This document shows positions 1-4,646 of a stretch of DNA of 14,457 nt, in pieces. The notes beneath the pieces were generated by a model. It ran no database searches, was not told where the DNA came from, and worked only from the letters and a program-made list of their open reading frames with translations. The DNA lies in contig NZ_WJFC01000275.1 in NCBI RefSeq assembly GCF_009725235.1, forward strand, positions 1 through 14,457, in the 5' to 3' direction. Origin of the DNA: Scytonema sp. UIC 10036 (GTDB taxonomy: Bacteria > Cyanobacteriota > Cyanobacteriia > Cyanobacteriales > Nostocaceae). The translations under genes and the position numbers were made by a program. Each line of letters opens with the position of its first letter. The stretch's first letter is position 1.

Positions 1-77
1 AAGCTTAATCGAAACAAGGTAATCCGTAACGTTTACGAAGCTGATTCCATCGCAAGCCGTGCCACAGTCACAGGTAA
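1..77. repeat. 77-bp terminal overlap, left copy
   Basis: Bases 1-77 are identical to 14381-14457. Direct terminal identity of exactly 77 bases, with an open reading frame crossing the join, marks a circular molecule opened with a k-mer-length overlap. It is not a biological repeat. Confidence 0.95.
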
Positions 78-102
78 GCACTTACAGTTGAGTTTGTTCT
101 AA
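1..102 (+). CDS. 3' part of the small hypothetical gene that crosses the circle join
   Basis: This is the end of the gene that starts at 14213. Base 14381, which equals base 1, is the first base of a codon (56 codons after the start), so the frame enters the window at base 1 and stops at TAA 100-102. These 33 residues begin KLNRNKVIRN and end in QLSLF. The whole protein is 89 residues, basic and soluble. It closes the plus-strand operon, and a small inverted repeat lies 13 bp after the stop. I recognise no family. Confidence 0.85.
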   Translation, partial: KLNRNKVIRNVYEADSIASRATVTGKHLQLSLF

Positions 103-142
103 AGAACACTTATAATGATTCCCGAACTAGAAGGGGATCATT
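96..142. terminator. Inverted repeats after the last plus-strand gene (possible terminator)
   Basis: GTTCT/AGAAC (96-107) overlaps the stop at 100-102. AATGATTCCC (114-123) then faces GGGGATCATT (133-142) with one mismatch across a 9-base loop. Position 116-140 is a minimal copy of the plasmid's dispersed TGATTCCC repeat without its core. It lies between the converging ends of the two transcription blocks, so a transcription-ending role is plausible, although there is no clean T-run. Confidence 0.45.
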
Positions 143-225
143 AATCGTTAAAAGTAAAAAGAGGTCACATAAAATGTCTTGGAGTGATGTTTGTAATTTG
201 TCCGCAAGTGTTAAATTCTATCGTA

Positions 226-648
226 TTAATTATCTCGTACTAAAATAAGTTTTCGAGGGTAATCATACGATCTACTAACTTTAAATCTATAACCATCTTT
301 GATAGCTATTGTTCCTTGTCCTCTTTCTCGACTAAGCAGATAATATGGTTTTGCTATCTGAGCTTTGATATAGTAGTCATAAGTTCCAGGTTCAATAGTT
401 ATTTTTAATGTATCAGTCTTAAATGATTGATTTGAAATCCGACCTTTTAGCTCATTTTTTATGTAAATTTCAGCTAATATCATCTCACCCTCTTCACTCT
501 TGTCAATTATAATGTAAAAATCTACTTTTGATGTTTGACTTAATTCTCTTGAATTTTGTAAATGTGTTCTAATTTGGGTTAGAGTAAGAATTACAGTAAA
601 AATACTACTTATAACTGATATTGGTAAACGAACTCTTTTCCAAAACAT
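226..648 (-). CDS. Membrane-anchored hypothetical protein, 140 aa
   Basis: I do not recognise this protein. It opens with a basic tip (MFWKRVR) and one hydrophobic segment at residues 8-25, fitting a signal anchor with the rest outside the cytoplasm. Residues 40-135 alternate in beta-strand fashion, including an EPGTYDYYIK turn and a DGYRFKV strand near the end, which suggests a small beta-sandwich. The upstream bases show only a weak ribosome site. It is the last gene of the minus-strand half, separated from its nearest minus-strand neighbour by about 870 bp, and it converges on the end of the plus-strand operon. It is probably transcribed alone. It could be an accessory surface protein; nothing here fixes a function. 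Confidence 0.7.
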   Translation of the reverse strand: MFWKRVRLPISVISSIFTVILTLTQIRTHLQNSRELSQTSKVDFYIIIDKSEEGEMILAEIYIKNELKGRISNQSFKTDTLKITIEPGTYDYYIKAQIAKPYYLLSRERGQGTIAIKDGYRFKVSRSYDYPRKLILVRDN

Positions 649-1458
649 ACTTGGATCTTTAGTTGAATGGTGTAGGTGAATTTTGTTTCTAGTGCCTGAG
701 TTCTACGGAGGTTTACCCCACTAAAATTTTGACCAGAGTAGTCTGGTGGCATAGCTGAGCAAGGTAGCAAAACGTAAACACAGTTTTGCTACAGATTCTA
801 TCCTAGATTTTCCGGATAAACAACGAAAATTGTTCTGTTTCTACTGTTTTGGGGGAAAAGTGGCGAGGGTGACACGAGCCGCCACGTAACGGCTGAAACC
901 TTCTCTGGACAATGGTTTCAGAAAAAAATCTCAACTTTACTCGAAAAATGAGATTTTGACGAATGTTTTGGCTGTACCATTTGAACCATCCCGCAGCCTT
1001 GTGCCTGAAACCCTTATCGCTACGTTGAAAAATGTTGTACCAAATAGCGTAAAGTTTAATTGGCACAACAAAAATCAGGTTTTTCGCCGATTCTTGGATT
1101 AAAACGAAATTTTATTTCTGTAATCCTTTCACAGTAATACTTTCAGGTGTTGCGTGGCGACTCATGACAGCTTTGCCACTTTCCCCCCTGTTAGAGAAAA
1201 TATATAATATTGCTAGTGTTCCTTAATTATCAAGTCATTTATTTTTTTTTTTAATAAATGATTATGACCATCAAGATTTTCCAATCAAGTTTAAATTTCA
1301 GTATTGTTCTAAACAAAGAATTTTAAAAATTGAAACAAAATTTTTACAGAACTCAAAAATCAGTACCTTAGTACTGGCAATAATTCCTTATGATAACTAA
1401 TCGCAAGAAATATTATTGCACATATCGATAAAACTAGTCGTATTACTTATTAAATCTT
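649..1458. other. Long gene-free stretch with a hairpin cluster on its left half
   Basis: I see no convincing gene in these 810 bases. One open frame (803-1066, minus) has low-complexity, strongly basic content, no ribosome site, and overlaps the hairpins, so I left it out. From about 960 to 1458 the DNA is AT-rich with long A/T runs (for example 1241-1256). I see no clear repeats or promoters there apart from a weak GTGGC/GCCAC pair (1154-1158, 1175-1179). Confidence 0.6.
732..957. other. Cluster of five inverted repeats (structured RNA, single-strand origin or IS remnant)
   Basis: Five perfect stems follow one another: ACCAGA/TCTGGT (732-747), GTAGCAAAAC/GTTTTGCTAC (764-792), GTGGCG/CGCCAC (860-885), CTGAAACC/GGTTTCAG (893-921) and AAAATCTCA/TGAGATTTT (925-957). 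Such density in a gene-free block suggests a folded RNA, a single-strand origin, or the ends of a decayed insertion sequence. The sequence alone does not decide between them. Confidence 0.5.
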
Positions 1459-1496
1459 AAAAAAGAGACCAGCAATCGGTTGCTGGTCTCTTTTTT
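1459..1496. terminator. Strong bidirectional intrinsic terminator
   Basis: AAAAAAGAGACCAGCAA (1459-1475) pairs perfectly over 17 bp with 1480-1496 around the loop TCGG. The stem is flanked by A6 on the left and T6 on the right, so it works as a Rho-independent terminator on either strand. It lies 21 bp after the stop of the minus-strand gene at 1518 and ends that transcript. Confidence 0.92.
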
Positions 1497-1517
1497 ATCC
1501 TCTTACAGGAGAAATAG

Positions 1518-1817
1518 CTATTCGGGAGGACTAAAGAGAAAATCATAAAGCTTTCTCGTATGATAATCCCAATTCCAAGCAGTAACAAATGCTCTAAGCT
1601 GGTTTGTCTCGTGCTCAGTTAATCCATAGAGGGAAGGCATTTTAAGGACTTCCTGTAGGCGTTTTTCAAGGATGTTGCAGCTTACGGGGTCGCTTAAAGC
1701 CTTCCGAAGCACTCCAACAATTTGAGGAGTGAGTTCAACTGCAAGAGGGACTCTTTCGGGAGGGGTGAACCCTTTCGGCTCACGCTTGTTCTGGTGTAGG
1801 AGGGGTGATAGTGGCAT
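1518..1817 (-). CDS. Hypothetical protein, 99 aa, coupled to the gene before it
   Basis: This is a soluble protein with no membrane segment. Residues 1-25 are proline-rich and basic (MPLSPLLHQNKREPKGF). The remainder is predicted helical, with LTPQIVGVLRKAL and an aromatic C-terminal stretch (AWNWDYHTRKLYDFLF). Its ATG (1815-1817) overlaps by one base the TAA stop of the upstream gene (1817-1819), an arrangement typical of translational coupling, so the pair is probably made in a fixed ratio and may form a complex. A strong terminator follows directly. I recognise no family. Confidence 0.75.
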   Translation of the reverse strand: MPLSPLLHQNKREPKGFTPPERVPLAVELTPQIVGVLRKALSDPVSCNILEKRLQEVLKMPSLYGLTEHETNQLRAFVTAWNWDYHTRKLYDFLFSPPE

Positions 1818-2236
1818 TATGCAGCCTCCAAGAGTCTAGCGATCTGCTGAGGAGTAATGCCCGTCTCAACAAGCATTTTAAGAATTTCCCCTATGACTCC
1901 CTCCTTGTTGCTTAGTGCTTGAGGGGGAGTCATAGTGGAGACTTGGATCGCATCGAAGTTTAACTGATTCCCCCTAGAATCCTTGTTTGCTCCCGGTCGA
2001 TTTGGCTGAGACATCGCTAGAGTAGTCGGTTCTATAGACCTAACCGCGTTTATCAAGTCCTCTTTGGTCGCACCGTACAGAGTCATAAGACCCTTTAGTC
2101 TGTCGCTCAGATTGCCTAGCATCGCAGAGCTAAGAGCGTCGGTGTTAGGCTTACTGCCCTGCATTCGATTGATAAATTCTTGTCGCTGTCGATCTGCCTC
2201 GTTGAGGAGGCTATCACTTTGTAGAGAAATACCCAT
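1817..2236 (-). CDS. Hypothetical protein, 139 aa, with an internal dispersed repeat
   Basis: Unrecognised soluble helical protein. The N-terminal half is charged (NEADRQRQEFINRMQ). The C-terminus (GEILKMLVETGITPQQIARLLEAA) has the look of a short helix-turn-helix or helical hairpin, but this is only suggestive. Residues around 101-115 (MTPPQALSNKEGV) are encoded by a copy of the plasmid's TGACTCCCTCC inverted repeat at 1892-1934, so part of the linker may have arrived with that element. The ATG sits inside a 14-bp palindrome (2233-2246), suggesting repression at the start site. The next gene overlaps its stop by one base. This gene follows a 577-bp non-coding region and probably heads its own two-gene operon. 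Confidence 0.75.
   Translation of the reverse strand: MGISLQSDSLLNEADRQRQEFINRMQGSKPNTDALSSAMLGNLSDRLKGLMTLYGATKEDLINAVRSIEPTTLAMSQPNRPGANKDSRGNQLNFDAIQVSTMTPPQALSNKEGVIGEILKMLVETGITPQQIARLLEAA
1892..1934. repeat. Dispersed repeat inside a coding region (ends only, no core)
   Basis: TATGACTCCCTCC (1892-1904) faces GAGGGGGAGTCATA (1921-1934) across a 16-base centre. The ends match the plasmid-wide TGANTCCC family but the TTTCGGTSACCGAAA core is missing. It is read in frame within the 139-residue protein. Another lone end (TGATTCCCCCT, 1965-1975) lies 30 bp away in the same gene. Confidence 0.7.
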
Positions 2237-2302
2237 AGCGCTATGGTTAAACTGGAATGAAAGATTTGTACGTACATCTTATTGTAGCATATTTAACTAC
2301 AA
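2233..2302. promoter_or_regulatory. Palindromes at and before a start codon (candidate operators)
   Basis: CCATAGCGCTATGG (2233-2246) is a perfect palindrome that contains the ATG of the 139-residue gene. TGTACGTACA (2267-2276) is a perfect 10-bp palindrome further upstream, and TTGTAG/CTACAA (2282-2302) forms a third inverted repeat. This spacing suits binding by one or more of the plasmid's small RHH/HTH dimers, but which protein binds is unknown. Confidence 0.45.
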
Positions 2303-2323
2303 ATGTCAAATTTACTCAGTGAG

Positions 2324-2526
2324 TGACTCCCTCCTTTTTATGTCAGATTTCGGTGACCGAAACGGTTGATGTAGGTTATGTAATTGTAACCTACAAGGTA
2401 TTTAATCGAACGACCTAGAACCCGTGAGATAGCTTTTCGTGCGTTGTAGGCGATCCTAGAGGCATCTGAGAGGACGTTTAGAGCAGGTCTTGTGTGGTAA
2501 GTTCTTCCGTCTGGGGAAGGGAATCA
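2324..2526. repeat. Dispersed palindromic repeat, long copy with perfect core
   Basis: The left end is TGACTCCCTCC (2324-2334), the perfect core TTTCGGTGACCGAAA lies at 2348-2362, and a distant right end AAGGGAATCA is at 2517-2526. A 9-bp stem TGTAGGTTA/TAACCTACA (2370-2395) follows the core. The right boundary is uncertain because the copy would be 203 bp, far longer than the compact copies. Confidence 0.6.
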
Positions 2527-2708
2527 TGGAGGAGATTGTTTAACACACGAATAGCCTGTATGTCAAATTTATTGTTACAAAGCTTAATAATGCATGGTTG
2601 TTGCTTTAGCTATGTTCCGGTTGCCCGGAGTTTACAACACCTACTGAGAAAGTAAAGGCATAAAGAATACTTGTGATACGGATAATGCTTGTTGTCGTTA
2701 ACGCATAC

Positions 2709-2770
2709 CTGCATAAAAATAATGCAGACACAGCCCAAAGTGTCTGCAATGTGTCTGTGATGTCTGCAAT
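2709..2770. promoter_or_regulatory. TGTCTGCA inverted and direct repeats downstream of an RHH gene
   Basis: CTGCAT/ATGCAG (2709-2727) overlaps TGCAGACAC/GTGTCTGCA (2723-2748, 9-bp arms). TGTCTG then recurs at 2741, 2752 and 2761, spaced 11 and 9 bases apart. Repeated half-sites at helical-turn spacing suggest cooperative binding by a small DNA-binding protein, possibly the RHH protein encoded at 2814-3206. Confidence 0.45.
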
Positions 2771-2780
2771 AGTATGCCTA

Positions 2781-2809
2781 TGATTCCCTCTCTTTTTCGG
2801 TCACCGAAC
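2781..2809. repeat. Dispersed palindromic repeat, partial copy
   Basis: The left end TGATTCCCTCTC (2781-2792) is followed by a near-perfect core (TTTCGGTCACCGAA plus a C, 2795-2809). I find no right end. It lies immediately after the TAA stop (2814-2816, minus) of the RHH gene. Confidence 0.75.
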
Positions 2810-2813
2810 GCTT

Positions 2814-3206
2814 TTACTCAGGCAATATCCCGTCCTGGTCGGGGTGATTTCGGTACGGTGCAAAGAAGTGAGTATCTCCCATAACGAGTCCTGGCACGCT
2901 TGAGGATTCAGCCTTCGTGGCTATGGTCGTTACGTTCTCTTTTGTGATGGGTGTACGCTTCACTGGAGTTATGTCAAAATCGCCCTCTGCCACAGTTGCT
3001 TCAATGTCAACTATCGAGCCGTCTGATATGTCTTGAAACAGTCGCTTAATTGCGGCTCTAACGAATCTTGACCTACCTTTATCGGTCGATGAGTTCTTAA
3101 TAGTTGGTCTGGGACATAAAGCATCAAGCATCATGAGTTCTCGCTCACTCAGATAAATCTGAACAGAATAAGGTCTTGACCTTTTTTGAGTGTTATTTAA
3201 CGCCAT
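2814..3206 (-). CDS. Ribbon-helix-helix DNA-binding protein, 130 aa
   Basis: Residues 12-58 fit an RHH (Arc/MetJ/CopG-like) fold. A strand (YSVQIYLSERE) leads into a first helix (LMMLDALC), a loop with an insertion of about ten residues, and a second helix (GRSRFVRAAIKRLFQD). RHH proteins bind DNA as dimers through the paired strands. The C-terminal 70 residues are acidic and proline-containing, longer than a minimal RHH protein, and may mediate partner contacts. A GAGGA ribosome site (TCCTC at 3216-3220) lies 9 bases before the ATG, within the 17-bp gap after the YozE-like gene, so the two are probably co-transcribed. Repeats fitting an operator lie just past its 3' end. Role is inferred: plasmid copy or expression control. 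Confidence 0.8.
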   Translation of the reverse strand: MALNNTQKRSRPYSVQIYLSERELMMLDALCPRPTIKNSSTDKGRSRFVRAAIKRLFQDISDGSIVDIEATVAEGDFDITPVKRTPITKENVTTIATKAESSSVPGLVMGDTHFFAPYRNHPDQDGILPE

Positions 3207-3223
3207 TATTTTATGTCCTCAGT

Positions 3224-3754
3224 TTAAGTGTTAGAAAGAATTAGTTGTTTCTTTCTCCCCCGTTTGGGTTTCTCAATCTCTTTGTAGATTGGTAATTCTA
3301 CATTTACTCCGTATCTGTTATAAGTTTCAACGGCTTCTTTTAGAGACCTCTCATAAATCTTGTACTCTTTTGGAGTGTTCCACATTGCAATGAACTTGTC
3401 TAAGTCATCCGGTGTTTCCCCTCTCCAAGAAGGATTCGTAAAGAAAGCTAAGTGAGCAAGACACCCAATAGTGGAATTTTTATCAGAGAATTGATACAGA
3501 AATTCTCTAAAAGTCATTTTAATTTCTCCTTTTTGTTGTCGAAGTTTATAGTGGTTATAAAATCCCTTAGCGATGAGAAACCCTTGCATTAAAGTTTCAT
3601 CAGTAGCTAGGTTATGCTTGTGGACGTAAAGCTTAAGACCTTGCACACTTTCACCTTTCCATTCTGGTAGAACTGCATAGGCTAGGTGAGCCACAGGGCA
3701 ATCTATGTCGCTCCTGACCCACTCCCAAAGAAACTCTCGAAATGTAACATTCAT
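3224..3754 (-). CDS. Tandem YozE/SAM-like domain protein, 176 aa
   Basis: The protein is a head-to-tail duplication. Residues 2-70 and 79-148 align with shared TFREFL, HLA and PxW(K/R)GE motifs and a final aromatic helix (YNHYK, YNRYG). This matches the small helical YozE/SAM-like family, normally one domain of about 70 residues and of unknown biochemical role. A basic tail (EKPKRGRKKQ, residues 161-170) resembles an AT-hook-like DNA contact. The second domain begins at Met80 (base 3517), and the bases before it contain AGGAG at ideal distance (3526-3530), so a second, 97-residue product may be made from within the gene. The 74-residue gene upstream is a single-domain relative. The first ATG (3752-3754) has only a weak ribosome site. 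Confidence 0.8.
   Translation of the reverse strand: MNVTFREFLWEWVRSDIDCPVAHLAYAVLPEWKGESVQGLKLYVHKHNLATDETLMQGFLIAKGFYNHYKLRQQKGEIKMTFREFLYQFSDKNSTIGCLAHLAFFTNPSWRGETPDDLDKFIAMWNTPKEYKIYERSLKEAVETYNRYGVNVELPIYKEIEKPKRGRKKQLILSNT
3515..3530 (-). promoter_or_regulatory. Internal ribosome binding site and start codon inside the tandem YozE-like gene
   Basis: On the minus strand AGGAG (3526-3530) precedes ATG (3515-3517) by 8 bases, exactly at the start of the second domain. The bases are translated as KGEIK in the longer protein. This looks like a relic of two separate genes that fused, and may still drive internal translation of codons 80-176. Confidence 0.65.
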
Positions 3755-3783
3755 CTTTTCAAAGGTTTAGAAAATAAAATTTA

Positions 3784-3829
3784 TGATTCCCTCCTAGCCG
3801 TGTCGGTCACCGAAATCGAGAGGGAATCA
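3784..3829. repeat. Dispersed palindromic repeat, compact complete copy (46 bp)
   Basis: TGATTCCCTCC (3784-3794), a core with one change (TGTCGGTCACCGAAA, 3801-3815) and GAGAGGGAATCA (3818-3829) form a nested inverted repeat. It fills the gap between the two YozE-like genes, ending 4 bp from the TAA stop (3834-3836) of the upstream one. It is the cleanest short copy on the plasmid. Confidence 0.88.
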
Positions 3830-3833
3830 TTTA

Positions 3834-4058
3834 TTAGTTGTTATCTAATAATTGCTTAGTGTGCTCATAAGCGATCTTAGAAATTTTCCAAGCCTTAATT
3901 GCACCGGGGTGTGGGTTTCTCGACCTCCGGGCAATATGCACTCTCAGCCCTCTGGCTGTAGTTCCTTTCCAAGCGGGTTCACGGAAAGCATCACGGGCAA
4001 GGTCACCAATTAGGGAATCAGATGCGATGAATAATTGCAAGTAGTCTCTATAAGTCAT
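3834..4058 (-). CDS. YozE/SAM-like small protein, 74 aa
   Basis: The protein spans one YozE/SAM-like domain. It has the family pattern of an aromatic start (TYRDYLQLF), the DSLIGDLARDAF helix (family form close to DxxIGDLAxDxF), PAWKG, a central L..HI helix and a C-terminal W..(S/A)..AY helix. It is related to both halves of the neighbouring 176-residue protein, and the shared spacing of motifs indicates local gene duplication. No membrane segment or catalytic motif is visible. The ribosome site before the ATG is poor. It stands between the unrecognised 125-residue gene and its tandem relative in the same direction, probably within one transcript. Members of this family are small and uncharacterised, so no reaction is assigned. 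Confidence 0.78.
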   Translation of the reverse strand: MTYRDYLQLFIASDSLIGDLARDAFREPAWKGTTARGLRVHIARRSRNPHPGAIKAWKISKIAYEHTKQLLDNN

Positions 4059-4112
4059 GAGGGAACAATTTTGAATGTGTACTAAGGTAAGTTTTTAGTA
4101 GGTTGGTACTAA

Positions 4113-4490
4113 TTATTTAACTAATTTAGTGGCAACTAGTCTCTTGAGGTCTTGGATTATTATTTTCTTTAAAAATTGAGATGTCTTCACCGAAAAAATC
4201 CGGTTAAAATCTGTGAAAGGGATATAGGTTACTCCATCATGCCGAATCAAGGAGCAATCAAGAGTACCTACATAGCTGATTTCGTCAGGAAGCCTAGAGA
4301 GCGAGTCGTTTATTAGCTCATCCACGAGCGGGAAAGGAACTAACCAATCTTGTTCCGATAGTGACTGGATCGAAAGCGAAAACCGCTTATCCTTTAAAGT
4401 AATGCTTACATTTTTTGTCCTAAAAAATTGACTTAAAACTTTAGTTTCAGTAACCGTAAATTTTGAACTCTGCTTTGAGATAGTTTTCAT
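4113..4490 (-). CDS. Hypothetical protein, 125 aa
   Basis: Unrecognised soluble basic protein. It shows an N-terminal strand-rich part (KFTVTETKVLSQFF, VSITLKDKRFSLSIQSL), a helical middle (PLVDELINDSLSRLP) and a C-terminal basic helix (QFLKKIIIQDLKRLVATKLVK). I chose the ATG at 4488-4490 because AAGGG lies 5 bases before it. The frame is open further upstream to a TTG at 4565, but that extension would be read out of the dispersed repeat (its RIFRRES stretch is the TGACTCCCTCC end) and has no ribosome site. It lies downstream of the rep candidate in the same direction, separated by the repeat at 4518-4646. No function is proposed. Confidence 0.7.
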   Translation of the reverse strand: MKTISKQSSKFTVTETKVLSQFFRTKNVSITLKDKRFSLSIQSLSEQDWLVPFPLVDELINDSLSRLPDEISYVGTLDCSLIRHDGVTYIPFTDFNRIFSVKTSQFLKKIIIQDLKRLVATKLVK

Positions 4491-4517
4491 AGTTTCCCTT
4501 AAAATTAACGTGTTGTG

Positions 4518-4646
4518 TGACTCCCTCCTAAAGATTCGAGGGTATGGGCTGGACGGATGCGACAACCGTCTAAACGCGATTACAGCCCGTGGTTTAAAGA
4601 TTTCGGTGACCGAAAAAGAATTTTAGAACCCAGCTAGAGGGACTCA
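4518..4646. repeat. Dispersed palindromic repeat, complete copy with perfect core (129 bp)
   Basis: TGACTCCCTCC (4518-4528), perfect core TTTCGGTGACCGAAA (4601-4615) and AGAGGGACTCA (4636-4646). The left half carries nested stems GGGCTG/CAGCCC (4546-4588) and GACGG/CCGTC (4552-4570). The minus-strand rep candidate ends with the TGA supplied by the right terminus (4644-4646). Confidence 0.85.

Larger units (their letters stand above)
2237..2813. other. 577-bp gene-free regulatory/repeat region
   Basis: No gene is supported here on either strand; a plus-strand frame at 2064-2369 is antisense to a real gene. The region holds the operators near 2233-2302, a dispersed repeat (2324-2526), a TCCGG/CCGGA stem (2616-2629), the TGTCTG cluster (2709-2770) and a partial dispersed repeat (2781-2809). 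The part between about 2396 and 2700 shows no clear element and could carry a small RNA. Confidence 0.55.

Noticed and set aside
803..1066. 87-codon open frame on the minus strand
   Set aside because: Strongly basic, no ribosome site, overlaps three perfect hairpins in a non-coding block, and matches no family I know. Could be a fragment of an old mobile element but is not supported as a gene.
2064..2369. 101-codon open frame on the plus strand
   Set aside because: Antisense to the well-supported 139-residue gene and runs through its operators and a dispersed repeat.
4001..4020. GGTCACC followed by AGGGAATCA, looking like half of a dispersed repeat
   Set aside because: It encodes the conserved DSLIGDLA motif of the YozE-like domain, so the likeness is explained by the protein.
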